Assembly: GCA_045532145.1 (NCBI GenBank)
Contig: JAZSFJ010000042.1
Coordinates: 1 to 9,355, forward strand
Source of the DNA: SIG459 sp045532145
GTDB lineage: Bacteria; Bacillota; Clostridia; Oscillospirales; Oscillospiraceae
Direction: 5' to 3'
Length of the DNA stretch: 9,355 nt
A model generated the notes under the pieces. That model was not told the DNA's origin, made no database searches, and saw only the letters and a list, made by a program, of their open reading frames with translations. The position numbers and the translations under genes are program-made. Shown piece after piece: positions 1 through 6,455 of this stretch (positions within the stretch are counted from its first letter, which is position 1; each line of letters starts with the position of its first letter).

Positions 1-1
1 T

Positions 2-484
2 TGTCTTCCTAAGCCCGCTTGGCCCCCGACTTACGAGCATCACCACCATCATGAGCACGAGTGCCACGACCCCGACTGCGGCTGCCATCATCACCACGAG
101 CACGAGGAGCATGAGCACCACCACGAGCATCACCACCATCATGAGCATGAGTGCCACGACCCCGACTGCGGCTGCCATCATCACCACGAGCACGGCCATC
201 ATCACGCCGACGAGGTCTTTGCCTCCTGGGGCGCCGAGACCGCAAAGAAGTTCTCCGGGAGCGAGCTGGAGAACATTCTCGAGGAACTTGAAGACGAGAA
301 AAAATACGGCGCCATTCTCCGCGCCAAGGGTATTGTGGACAGCGTGGACGGACAGTGGTTCCACTTCGACTATGTTCCCGGCGAGGGAGAGATACGCCGC
401 GGCGGCGCAGGCATCACCGGCAGACTCTGCGTCATCGGCAGCGGCATAAACGAAGCCGCGCTTAAAGAGCTTTTCAAAATCTAA
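2..484 (+). CDS. COG0523 (CobW-like) GTPase/metallochaperone, C-terminal part (5' end outside window)
   Basis: The open frame enters from the left edge and stops with TAA at 482-484, giving 160 visible residues. Residues about 12-67 are a His/Glu-rich stretch with two copies of an E-C-H-D-P-D-C-G-C block followed by HHHH. The remaining ~90 residues look like a CobW C-terminal domain: a segment that begins YGAILRAKGIV, continues to a W-F-H-F-D-Y strand, and ends with a GRLCVIGSGIN strand and a short helix. COG0523 proteins are P-loop GTPases implicated in metal delivery (Zn, Co, nitrile hydratase metals), and a His-rich linker between the GTPase and C-terminal domains is typical. The GTPase half must lie upstream and is not visible. 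The gene is 12 bases from the next COG0523-like gene, and its stop overlaps that gene's AAGGAG site, so they are almost certainly co-transcribed. Zinc is the likeliest metal, but that is inference. The family call is strong; the substrate is unknown. Confidence 0.85.
   Translation, partial: CLPKPAWPPTYEHHHHHEHECHDPDCGCHHHHEHEEHEHHHEHHHHHEHECHDPDCGCHHHHEHGHHHADEVFASWGAETAKKFSGSELENILEELEDEKKYGAILRAKGIVDSVDGQWFHFDYVPGEGEIRRGGAGITGRLCVIGSGINEAALKELFKI
33..194 (+). repeat. Two near-identical 72-bp direct repeats (period 90 bp) coding a His/Cys metal-binding block
   Basis: Bases 33-104 and 123-194 match at 71 of 72 positions; the only difference is C at 58 versus T at 148, a silent His codon change. 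The 90-base period equals 30 codons, so the reading frame is kept. Each copy encodes a HHHHH-EHE-C-H-D-P-D-C-G-C-HHHH-EH block with three cysteines. Bases 105-122 between the copies encode more Glu/His. The near identity at silent sites suggests a recent in-frame duplication. Confidence 0.95.
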
Positions 485-496
485 GGAGAGGGAAAA

Positions 497-1468
497 ATGC
501 AGGAAGATCTTATTGAAATGCCCCAGATAGAGGTTCCCGTATACCTCTTCACCGGCTTTCTTGAGGCCGGAAAGACCAAATTCCTTCAGGAGACCCTTGA
601 GGATGAGCGCTTCAACTCCGGCGAGCGCACATTGCTCATCATGTGCGAGGAGGGCGTGGAGGAACTGAATCCCGACACATTCGCCTGCACCGACGTTTTC
701 ATCCGCTATGTGGAGGAGCCGGAAGAGCTCACCGAGGAAAATCTGCAGCGCTGGCTTCTGGAGGCCAATGCCGAAAGAGTGCTGGTTGAGTATAACGGCA
801 TGTGGATGCTGGACGACTTCTACATGGCCATGCCTCCCGCATGGGCCGTGTATCAGGAGTTCATGTTCGCAGACGCCGGAACCTTCCTCACATATAACGC
901 CAATATGCGCCAGCTTGTGTATGACAAGCTGAAAAGCTGCGAGCTCATAGTCTTCAACCGTTTCCCCGCCGATGAGGACATCATGCCCTACCATAAGATA
1001 GTCCGTGCCGCCAACCGGGCCTGCGACATTGCCTACGAGGGACTCGACGGCAAGGTTAAGTACGACGACATAGTTGACCCCCTGCCCTTTGACAAGAAGG
1101 CCAAAGCCTTCGAGATAGCCGACAATGACTACGCCATTTGGTATCGTGACCTGAACGAGGAGCTGGAAAGCTACGAAAACAAGGTGGTCCGCTTCAAGGC
1201 TCAGGTGGCCCTCAGCGAGGATCTTGAGCCCGGTGAACTCATAGTGGGCCGCCAGATGATGACCTGCTGCGCCGATGACATTGCCTTTGCAGGCCTTATC
1301 GCCATCAATAACAGCCGTATGGATCTCCAAAGTGGCCAGTGGGTGGAGCTTACCGCCTCCATCCGCATTATGGAACACCCCGGCTATGACCGCCCCGGCC
1401 CGGTGCTGAAAATAAGGGAGCTGAGCCCCTGCGAGGCCCCCAAAGAGACTGTTGCCAGCTTTATGTGA
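497..1468 (+). CDS. Divergent CobW-like GTPase fused to a YcgQ/TIGR03943-like C-terminal domain
   Basis: 323 residues. The ATG follows an AAGGAG ribosome site that overlaps the previous stop codon. Residues 14-27 give a beta strand and a Walker A loop (GFLEAGKT, 20-27), close to the COG0523 GFLGAGKTT but with Glu for Gly and Lys for the final Thr. The COG0523 CxCC signature is absent; the equivalent region reads MCEEGVEEL (49-57). VEYNGMW (97-103) sits where COG0523 has E-T-x-G, and NRF (154-156) where NKxD is expected, so guanine specificity may be altered. Residues about 205-310 resemble the C-terminus of the YcgQ/TIGR03943 family: an F-x-I-x-D-x-D-Y-x-x-W-Y helix, a Y-E-N-K-V-V-R-F strand, the hallmark GRxMMTCCADD (251-261) and a G-Q-W-V-E-L strand. 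YcgQ partners a YcgR-type permease (DUF318), so a role in metal handling at the membrane is plausible but inferred. No membrane segment is seen. Confidence 0.85.
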   Translation: MQEDLIEMPQIEVPVYLFTGFLEAGKTKFLQETLEDERFNSGERTLLIMCEEGVEELNPDTFACTDVFIRYVEEPEELTEENLQRWLLEANAERVLVEYNGMWMLDDFYMAMPPAWAVYQEFMFADAGTFLTYNANMRQLVYDKLKSCELIVFNRFPADEDIMPYHKIVRAANRACDIAYEGLDGKVKYDDIVDPLPFDKKAKAFEIADNDYAIWYRDLNEELESYENKVVRFKAQVALSEDLEPGELIVGRQMMTCCADDIAFAGLIAINNSRMDLQSGQWVELTASIRIMEHPGYDRPGPVLKIRELSPCEAPKETVASFM

Positions 1469-1688
1469 TCCCCCGTAGGGCGGGGCTTGCTCCCGCCGCA
1501 AATCCTGCACCCACATTTGTAGGGGCCGGACACCCGGCCGGCCCGATCCGGACATCCGGCAGAAAATTTTGCCCTGCAACGGCGCGCCGGCGGCCACGGG
1601 CTCGCCCACACCGCATTGAATACCCTCTCGTAGGGCGGGGGCTTGCTCCCGCCGCCATAAAAATACTACAAACAATATGGAGAAAGAT
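1469..1688. repeat. Intergenic array of GTAGGG-type palindromic repeats
   Basis: This 220-base gap holds no gene. Two nearly identical 26-27-base units lie at 1474-1499 and 1629-1655 (CGTAGGGCGGG, GCTTGCT loop, CCCGCCGC), each able to fold into a GGCGGG/CCCGCC hairpin. Between them is a related unit, TGTAGGGGCCGG with CCGGCCGGCCC, at about 1519-1544. A GC-rich piece at 1581-1607 (GGCGCGCCGG through GGGCTCGCCC) matches the reversed-orientation unit at 8166-8199. The bases before 1519 (TCCTGCACCC) also recur, inverted, beside the 8199 unit. I see no promoter or T-tract terminator here, so readthrough from the GTPase genes into the next cluster remains possible. Confidence 0.8.
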
Positions 1689-1958
1689 ATGAAAGCAATA
1701 ATGACCGTTATAGGCCCCGACCGTGTGGGCATTATCGCCGAAGTCAGCGCCCTGCTGGCCCGCAAGAACGTGAACATTCTGGACCTGAGCCAGACCATCA
1801 TGGAGGACATCTTCACCATGACCATTCTGGTGGACACCGCCGCCGCCAACTGCTCCTTCGACGAGCTCAGCTCCGCTCTGGAAAATAAGGGCAGCGAAAT
1901 CGGCCTTAGCATCCGCATCCAGCGCCGTGACCTTTTCACCGCCATGCACAGAATATGA
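1689..1958 (+). CDS. ACT-domain protein, UPF0237 family
   Basis: 89 residues, the usual length for UPF0237. I chose the ATG at 1689 over the in-frame ATG at 1677, because GGAGA at 1679-1683 is correctly spaced before 1689 and the protein then begins MKAIMTVIGPDRVGI, as family members do. One ACT domain (beta-alpha-beta-beta-alpha-beta) fills the protein. Strand 1 and the GPDRVGI loop are at residues 4-14, helix 1 is EVSALLARKNVNI, then the conserved LDLSQTI and FTMTILVD strands. ACT domains typically bind amino acids or other small ligands and often regulate enzymes; the ligand here is unknown. The next gene, UPF0210, starts 11 bases downstream with its GAGGT site overlapping this stop codon. 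The two families recur together in Firmicutes, so they probably act together, perhaps as sensor and partner enzyme (inference). Confidence 0.92.
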   Translation: MKAIMTVIGPDRVGIIAEVSALLARKNVNILDLSQTIMEDIFTMTILVDTAAANCSFDELSSALENKGSEIGLSIRIQRRDLFTAMHRI

Positions 1959-1969
1959 GGTAAAAGGCC

Positions 1970-3328
1970 ATGCTGAATATTTCCGATATCCGTCAGACTC
2001 TGGATATGATAGACAAGCAGCATCTGGATATCCGCACCATCACCATGGGGATTTCCCTCCGTGACTGCGCCCATCCGGATATGACTGCCTGCGCCGGTAA
2101 GGTCTACGACAAAATCTGCCGCAAGGCTGAAAAGCTGGTGGAGACCGGCTGCGCCATAGAGCGCGAGTTCGGCATCCCCATTGTGAACAAGCGCATTTCC
2201 GTGACCCCCGTAGCTCTTGTCACCGAAAGCTGCGAAAACGGCAGCCCCGTGGCCGTGGCAAAAGCCATGGATGCCGCCGCGAAAGCATGCGGCGTGAACT
2301 TCATCGGCGGCTACTCCGCCCTTGTCCACAAGGGCTTTACCAAGGGAGATATGCGTCTTATCGAGTCCATACCCGAGGCTCTGGCCGAGACCGAGATAGT
2401 CTGCTCCAGCGTCAATGTGGCCACCACCAAGGCCGGCATAAACATGGACGCCGTGGCTCTCATGGGCCGCATTATAAAAGACTGCGCCGCCCTCACCGCC
2501 CACAAGGGTGGCTTTGGCTGCGCAAAGCTTGTTGTATTCGCCAACGCTGTGGAAGATAACCCCTTCATGGCAGGCGCTTTCCACGGCATAGGCGAGAGCG
2601 AGTGCGTAATCAACGTCGGCGTTTCCGGCCCCGGCGTTGTCCACTGCGCCCTCAAGGACGTGAAGGGCCAGCCCTTCGACACCGTGGCCGACACCATAAA
2701 GCGCACCGCTTTCCGCATCACCCGTATGGGTCAGCTGGTGGCTCAGGAGGCCGCAAACCGTCTGGGAGTTCCCTTCGGCGTTGTGGACCTTTCCCTTGCT
2801 CCCACCCCCGCCATCGGCGACAGCGTTGCCCGTATCCTTGAGGAGATGGGCCTTGAGACCTGCGGCACCCACGGCACCACCGCCGCTCTCGCAATGCTCA
2901 ACGACGCCGTTAAAAAAGGCGGTATCATGGCCAGCGGCCATGTGGGCGGACTTTCCGGCGCCTTTATCCCCGTCAGTGAAGATGAGGGCATGATAGCCGC
3001 TGCGCAGTCCGGAGTTCTCACTCTGGATAAGCTGGAGGCCATGACCTGCGTCTGCTCCGTGGGCCTTGATATGATAGCCGTACCCGGGGATACCAGCGCC
3101 GAGACCATTTCCGCCATCATTGCCGACGAGGCCGCCATCGGCGTTGTGAACCAGAAGACCACCGCTGTCCGCATTATCCCCGCTCCCGGCATGGATGTGG
3201 GCGACACCGTGGACTTCGGCGGATTGCTGGGCACAGCCCCCGTAATGCCCGTTCATAAAGAGTCCTCCGCGGACTTCATTGCCAGGGGCGGACGCATCCC
3301 CGCTCCCATGCACAGCCTGAAAAACTGA
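1970..3328 (+). CDS. UPF0210 / DUF711 (PFL family) protein
   Basis: 452 residues, matching the family's normal length of about 450. The ATG is preceded by GAGGT at 1957-1961. The N-terminus, with IRQTLDMIDKQHLDIRTITM and then GISLRDCAHPD, is characteristic of UPF0210. Other conserved stretches are CGVNFIGGYSALVHKG, the SSVNVATTKAGINMDAV region, INVGVSGPGVV, and the Gly-rich MASGHVGGLSGAFIPVSED near residue 325. No signal peptide or membrane segment is seen, so it should be cytoplasmic. Structures in this family resemble the pyruvate formate-lyase/ribonucleotide reductase barrel, but I see no glycyl-radical motif near the C-terminus and the reaction is unknown. It sits between the ACT protein (11-base gap) and the nitroreductase (10-base gap), so one mRNA is likely. 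Family assignment is firm; function is not. Confidence 0.93.
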   Translation: MLNISDIRQTLDMIDKQHLDIRTITMGISLRDCAHPDMTACAGKVYDKICRKAEKLVETGCAIEREFGIPIVNKRISVTPVALVTESCENGSPVAVAKAMDAAAKACGVNFIGGYSALVHKGFTKGDMRLIESIPEALAETEIVCSSVNVATTKAGINMDAVALMGRIIKDCAALTAHKGGFGCAKLVVFANAVEDNPFMAGAFHGIGESECVINVGVSGPGVVHCALKDVKGQPFDTVADTIKRTAFRITRMGQLVAQEAANRLGVPFGVVDLSLAPTPAIGDSVARILEEMGLETCGTHGTTAALAMLNDAVKKGGIMASGHVGGLSGAFIPVSEDEGMIAAAQSGVLTLDKLEAMTCVCSVGLDMIAVPGDTSAETISAIIADEAAIGVVNQKTTAVRIIPAPGMDVGDTVDFGGLLGTAPVMPVHKESSADFIARGGRIPAPMHSLKN

Positions 3329-3338
3329 GGGCAGCGGC

Positions 3339-4064
3339 ATGAACGATATTCTTCGCTCCCTTTATGAGCGCAAAAGCATTCGCGCTTTCACAGGCGAGGC
3401 CATTACCCCAGAGGAAAAGAATGCCATTCTGAGAGCTGCCGCCGAGGCTCCCACCGCGGGAAACCAGCAGCTTTATACCATTCTGGACATCACGGACCAG
3501 GCTTTGAAAGAGCGCCTCGTAGTCCTCTGCGATAATCAGCCTTTCATAGCGAAGGCCGATTTGGTGCTCATTTTCCTTGCCGACTGCCGCAAGTGGTACA
3601 GAGCTTTTTCCTTTGAAGGCCCCGCTGCCCGCGCTCCCGGCCCCGGCGACCTGATGCTGGCCGCCTCCGACGCCAACATAGCCGCCCAGAACGCTGTCTG
3701 CGCCGCCGAAAGTCTTGGCATAGGCTCCTGCTACATAGGGGATATAATGGAAAACATGGAGCAGCTTCGGGCGCTTCTGAGCCTCCCCGCCTGGGTTTTC
3801 CCCGCCGCCATGCTGGTTTTCGGCCGCCCCACTGAGCAGCAGAGAGCCCGTCTGAAGCCCCGCCGCTGCGCCATGGAGCATATAGTCCACGAAAACGGCT
3901 ACCGGGACATGGATGAAGCCGAGCTTCGGGAAATGCTGGGCTATAAAGCCGGGCTGAGAAGCTACGAAGACTGGCTCAAAAGCTTCTGCGACTTTAAGTT
4001 CAACTCCGATTTCTCCCGGGAGATGAACAGGTCTGTAGGGGAATATTGGAAGGATTATGAATAA
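3339..4064 (+). CDS. Nitroreductase-family FMN oxidoreductase
   Basis: 241 residues. GAGGG at 3327-3331, overlapping the UPF0210 stop, places the ATG at 3339. The N-terminal ERKSIRAF (10-17) is the phosphate/FMN-binding motif of the family, and APTAGNQQ (37-44) is the second FMN-contact loop. The A-x-x-A-A-Q-N-A-x-x-A-A-E-S-L-G-I-G-S-C-Y-I-G pattern near residues 112-135 is the central helix and strand. The family uses NAD(P)H to reduce nitro groups, quinones, flavins or enones, usually as a dimer; the physiological substrate cannot be read from sequence. After residue about 185 there is an extra tail rich in aromatic and charged residues, ending in W-K-D-Y-E. That tail could form a dimer-exchanged arm as in NfsA/FRP relatives (inference). 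It is the last gene of the cluster, and its stop codon lies inside the terminator hairpin. Confidence 0.9.
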   Translation: MNDILRSLYERKSIRAFTGEAITPEEKNAILRAAAEAPTAGNQQLYTILDITDQALKERLVVLCDNQPFIAKADLVLIFLADCRKWYRAFSFEGPAARAPGPGDLMLAASDANIAAQNAVCAAESLGIGSCYIGDIMENMEQLRALLSLPAWVFPAAMLVFGRPTEQQRARLKPRRCAMEHIVHENGYRDMDEAELREMLGYKAGLRSYEDWLKSFCDFKFNSDFSREMNRSVGEYWKDYE

Positions 4065-4104
4065 AGAAACCAGCTCCTTCTATGGAGCTGGTTTCTTTAT
4101 TCAT
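4057..4104 (+). terminator. Perfect 21-bp hairpin terminator overlapping the nitroreductase stop codon
   Basis: Bases 4057-4077 and 4084-4104 are exact reverse complements with a 6-base loop (TTCTAT). The core is CCAGCTCC/GGAGCTGG, and the 3' arm runs TTTCTTTATT, so the stem supplies the U-rich end. The TAA stop (4062-4064) lies in the 5' arm. By symmetry it should also stop transcription coming from the minus-strand genes on the right. Confidence 0.9.
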
Positions 4105-4115
4105 ACCATTTTAGG

Positions 4116-4185
4116 GCTCCCTTGTGTAAAGGGAGCTGTCTTTTTCGCCGAGCATAGCGAGGGGAAAATGACTGAGGGATTGTCC
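4116..4185. repeat. Two-hairpin dispersed repeat, copy 1 (GCTGTC...GACTGA type)
   Basis: An 8-bp hairpin (GCTCCCTT, GTGTA loop, AAGGGAGC, 4116-4136) is followed by TGTC. A second, imperfectly paired segment then ends in GACTGAGGG (4170-4178). The same order, hairpin then GCTGTC, hairpin, GACTGA, occurs at 7972-8019. It is non-coding and resembles short mobile or palindromic repeats common between genes in gut Clostridia, as I recall them. Confidence 0.65.
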
Positions 4186-4228
4186 CAATTTTGCACGAAA
4201 TTAGTGCACTAAGACCGTGCACTCCCCA

Positions 4229-4256
4229 TGGCGCGCCGAGGTCGTCGCGCCCTACG
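4229..4256 (-). repeat. GTAGGG-type palindromic repeat, inverted single copy
   Basis: Read on the minus strand, this is CGTAGGGCGCG followed by a short variable centre and GGCGCGCC. It is nearly the same as the plus-strand unit at 8058-8083. The GCGCG/CGCGC ends can pair into a hairpin. Confidence 0.7.
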
Positions 4257-4264
4257 AATAGTGT

Positions 4265-4295
4265 ATCGCGCCCTCGGGCAAGGGCGCGATTTTTA
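4265..4295 (+). terminator. Second intrinsic terminator downstream of the nitroreductase cluster
   Basis: ATCGCGCCCT (4265-4274) and AGGGCGCGAT (4281-4290) form a perfect 10-bp GC-rich stem with loop CGGGCA, followed by a T-run at 4290-4294 in plus orientation. It lies just past the end of the minus-strand small ORF (stop 4296-4298). It lacks a T-run in minus orientation, so it is a plus-strand backup terminator. Confidence 0.75.
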
Positions 4296-4460
4296 TTACT
4301 TATTATTATTCTCCGGGCAGCGGCAGGTGCTGTCGTCGTCATCATAGTGGTTGCAGCCGTGGCAGGCATCCATTTCCTCATCCAGAGACCAGAAGCCACG
4401 GGAGAAATAGTAGCAGACATGGTCGGGATCTACCACAATACATCCGTTTTTCTTTTCCAT
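4296..4460 (-). CDS. Small Cys-rich protein, 54 residues, unknown function
   Basis: The minus-strand ATG (4458-4460) is 8 bases from a perfect AGGAGG (4469-4474), which itself follows a near-consensus promoter. The protein starts MEKKNGCIVV and ends in NNNK with a TAA stop. It has six cysteines: Cys7, Cys16, a CHGCNH cluster (33-38), and CRC (46-48). The Asp-rich run YDDDDSTC lies between the clusters. The C-x2-C plus C-x-C spacing suggests a small zinc- or iron-binding knuckle, which is inference. There is no signal peptide or membrane segment, so it should be cytoplasmic. The family is not recognised. It lies 82 bases downstream of the lipoprotein gene on the same strand but has its own promoter. 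The reading is supported by ribosome site, promoter and coherent composition, though not by any homology I can name. Confidence 0.72.
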   Translation of the reverse strand: MEKKNGCIVVDPDHVCYYFSRGFWSLDEEMDACHGCNHYDDDDSTCRCPENNNK

Positions 4461-4487
4461 TTTCTCATCCTCCTGAGTGTTTGCTCC

Positions 4488-4516
4488 ATTATACAGTTAG
4501 ATAGCGAAAAAGTAAA
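4488..4516 (-). promoter_or_regulatory. Sigma-A-type promoter for the small Cys-rich gene
   Basis: On the minus strand the -35 is TTTACT (4511-4516), then a 17-base spacer and a perfect -10 TATAAT (4488-4493). Transcription would start near 4481, leaving a leader of about 20 bases that contains the AGGAGG site. It sits between the lipoprotein stop codon and the small ORF. Confidence 0.75.
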
Positions 4517-4542
4517 GAATATATGCCATTAATTTGTTATAC

Positions 4543-6306
4543 TCACCACGCCATAAAGCTCAGGTCATACTTCGACCACCTATAGTAAGTTGCCAAAAAC
4601 TCCTTTATCGCCTCGCTTTTGCCTGCAAACCACACATCCCCCTCTCCGTAGTATATGAGCGCTCCCTCGTCGGCAGTTTGGAAAACACTGCTTTCACCAT
4701 CGGAAAAGTGCAATGTAATTTCATAATTGCGGTCGCAGTCATTCATCTGCACCTCCGGAGGCGCAGAAAGTTGTTGAACAGAAAGCTCGGCAAATAGTTG
4801 GGTAAGCATAGTCATCTGAAAGTTACTCAAGGTATTTTCATACTCAAGAAGCCTTTCACCTCCATTATTGACACAGCTTTTCACAGTAACCCTCTCCAGT
4901 TCACCAAGCTTTTCACCCACGAGATCATTGGGATTGAGGCTGATACTGTCTCCCAAAAGCGGAGGATACACCGGTGGGAATGCATCAAGAGCCACGGCGG
5001 GTCTGATTAGTATGCTGCCAACCAGTCCGTCGCTCATCATATAGAATAGATGGCGTCCTTCCTCGATGCCCGCAAAGCCGTTATATATCTCCACCGTGCC
5101 GTCATATGCCATAGTGTCGCCGCTGGCAATTGTGGGAAAGTTAAAGTCAAAAAATCCATTTTCCTCTGTGGGTTCCATCCCTGCCTCCCGCAGAGTTTTC
5201 AGGTCAGCTCCCACCTCTATGCCGTGCGCCGTTTCCGTTCCTCTTTCAAGAACCTGAATGCACAGGAGGGAGGCATCCTCAATGCTCTCTCCCGGATACG
5301 CGCAAAGAGTGAGAACTCCAAGTCCCCTGTAAAACAGCTTATAGAAGTTTGCTACCTCCAGCTCCATAGTCTCCTTCATCTGAGGCGGACCGATAAGCTC
5401 CTTTATCTCATTATAGGAAAGGCCCAGCCTAAGACCGTTGGACAAGGTGTATTCGCCCTCGTCCTCCACAACAAAGGAGGATTTGTAACTTTTCATACCA
5501 AGGCTGAAAAACTTCACACGCTCCGCTGTGGCATTCCTCTCTTCCACAGCGTCAAGAAGTTCCTCCTCGGAGCAGCTCTCCTCACCGATGAAAAAGCTAA
5601 AAATCATCTCACCGTTTTCATCTGTGTGGGAAGCTCTTCCCATGAGAGTCCTTGTTGTAAAGCCATTTTGGTCAAAGCTCTCAATCTTACATATCTTCCA
5701 ATCATAGGCTCCGCCGGAAACCTGAAAAGTGCCATCGGTGCATAGGTCGTGGAACGCTCTCAGGTTCACCGGATAACCAAACGGCATCGGGTAATCGCCC
5801 ATCTTTTCACATTCGTGCAGTATTTCAAAACCATAAGGATACTCGCTGTTTCCCATGGCGAGGCTCAGCACCACCTCGTCAACGCCATCTCCATCCAAGT
5901 CCACAAGTGCATAGCTGCGGTTTTCCGGAGTCATTTCCTGCTCCGTTCCGCTGCGGTATAGGTTTTCGAGATGCATTTCCCGTCCATCACCGTTTTCAAT
6001 ATGGAGAAATGGGCCACCAAAAAATAGCGGCAGCTCCGGTAGCTCCTCCGCATCCGGACTTTCAGGTTCGGGCGTCATAGTAACCGTGTCCTTGCTTTCA
6101 ACGAGCTGCGGATATTCGCTCTCTTCGCTCGTCTCAGCCTCGGGAGCTATAATCATGGGACTATCGCTTGCATCTGTGACAGTCGAATCTCCTGCATTGC
6201 CCGGAACGCTTACAGGTTCCTCCACCATTGCTTCCGACTGTGTATTATCCCCGCAGCCTGTAAGAATACAGAAGCAAATCAACAGTGGCAACAGTTTCCT
6301 CTTCAA
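4543..6306 (-). CDS. Large acidic secreted lipoprotein with a DxDxDG motif, unknown function
   Basis: 587 residues from a TTG start at 6306. I prefer TTG over the in-frame ATG at 6342, because AAGGGGGG (6315-6322) is 8 bases before TTG. The TTG also puts KRKLLPLL directly at the N-terminus of a lipoprotein signal, and the ATG lies upstream of the probable transcription start. Lipobox ILTGC places the lipidated cysteine at residue 18. Residues about 19-92 are a Ser/Pro/Glu/Asp-rich unstructured spacer. DLDGDGVDE (136-144) is a calcium-loop-like or FG-GAP-like motif in a beta-rich domain. A later segment with the order S-N-G-L-R-L-G-L-S-Y-N-E-I-K-E-L-I-G-P-P resembles a repeated beta-lactamase-inhibitor/SmpA-like fold element (weak inference). 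The protein should be anchored outside the membrane. Base composition looks more AT-rich than its neighbours, which may mean recent transfer or fast evolution. I cannot name a function. Confidence 0.85.
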   Translation of the reverse strand: MKRKLLPLLICFCILTGCGDNTQSEAMVEEPVSVPGNAGDSTVTDASDSPMIIAPEAETSEESEYPQLVESKDTVTMTPEPESPDAEELPELPLFFGGPFLHIENGDGREMHLENLYRSGTEQEMTPENRSYALVDLDGDGVDEVVLSLAMGNSEYPYGFEILHECEKMGDYPMPFGYPVNLRAFHDLCTDGTFQVSGGAYDWKICKIESFDQNGFTTRTLMGRASHTDENGEMIFSFFIGEESCSEEELLDAVEERNATAERVKFFSLGMKSYKSSFVVEDEGEYTLSNGLRLGLSYNEIKELIGPPQMKETMELEVANFYKLFYRGLGVLTLCAYPGESIEDASLLCIQVLERGTETAHGIEVGADLKTLREAGMEPTEENGFFDFNFPTIASGDTMAYDGTVEIYNGFAGIEEGRHLFYMMSDGLVGSILIRPAVALDAFPPVYPPLLGDSISLNPNDLVGEKLGELERVTVKSCVNNGGERLLEYENTLSNFQMTMLTQLFAELSVQQLSAPPEVQMNDCDRNYEITLHFSDGESSVFQTADEGALIYYGEGDVWFAGKSEAIKEFLATYYRWSKYDLSFMAW

Positions 6307-6333
6307 AGCAATCGCCCCCCTTATTTTGACATT

Positions 6334-6339
6334 ATTATA
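6334..6339 (-). promoter_or_regulatory. Probable -10 element for the lipoprotein gene
   Basis: On the minus strand a perfect TATAAT lies at 6334-6339, 27 bases before the TTG start. No good TTGACA-like -35 is visible at 16-18 bases; the best is a T/A-rich TATACT. If used, transcription starts near 6327, which excludes the ATG at 6342 as the translation start. Confidence 0.5.
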
Positions 6340-6402
6340 CATTGCGATGCATCAAAAGTATATAGAATTGCGTTAATAATTTTCGACTTCAGCCCCTTTT
6401 TC

Positions 6403-6431
6403 TTGACATTTTTCGCCCTTTCGTTAATAAT
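6403..6431 (+). promoter_or_regulatory. Strong sigma-A promoter for the symporter gene
   Basis: A perfect TTGACA (6403-6408) is followed by a 17-base spacer and AATAAT (6426-6431), which matches five of six consensus -10 bases. The start of transcription would be near 6438, giving a leader of about 50 bases. The TTG of this -35 opens a longer in-frame ORF, but as promoter sequence it cannot be the translation start. Confidence 0.8.
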
Positions 6432-6455
6432 AATTGGGTACAAAATTGGATGCAA

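Noticed and set aside
33..194. Direct repeats considered as a CRISPR array
   Set aside because: There are only two copies, the period is exactly 30 codons, and the reading frame continues through as a metal-binding linker.
51..449. A 132-codon plus-strand frame over the His-rich region, and a minus-strand Arg-rich one at 9-245
   Set aside because: Both are frame shadows of the repeated CAT/CAC codons. The frame ending at 484 keeps a sensible CobW C-terminal domain.
1474..1655. Repeat array considered as a CRISPR or riboswitch
   Set aside because: The units are palindromic, irregularly spaced and partly inverted, there are no cas genes, and no known riboswitch core is recognisable.
1461..1949. 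A 162-codon minus-strand frame opposite the ACT gene
   Set aside because: It is antisense to a gene with firm family assignment and includes the intergenic repeats; no start signal.
4191..4532. A plus-strand frame with a hydrophobic, membrane-like stretch
   Set aside because: It is antisense to the small Cys-rich gene and crosses a terminator and repeats. It has no ribosome site, and the hydrophobicity comes from reading the GAT-rich codons backwards.
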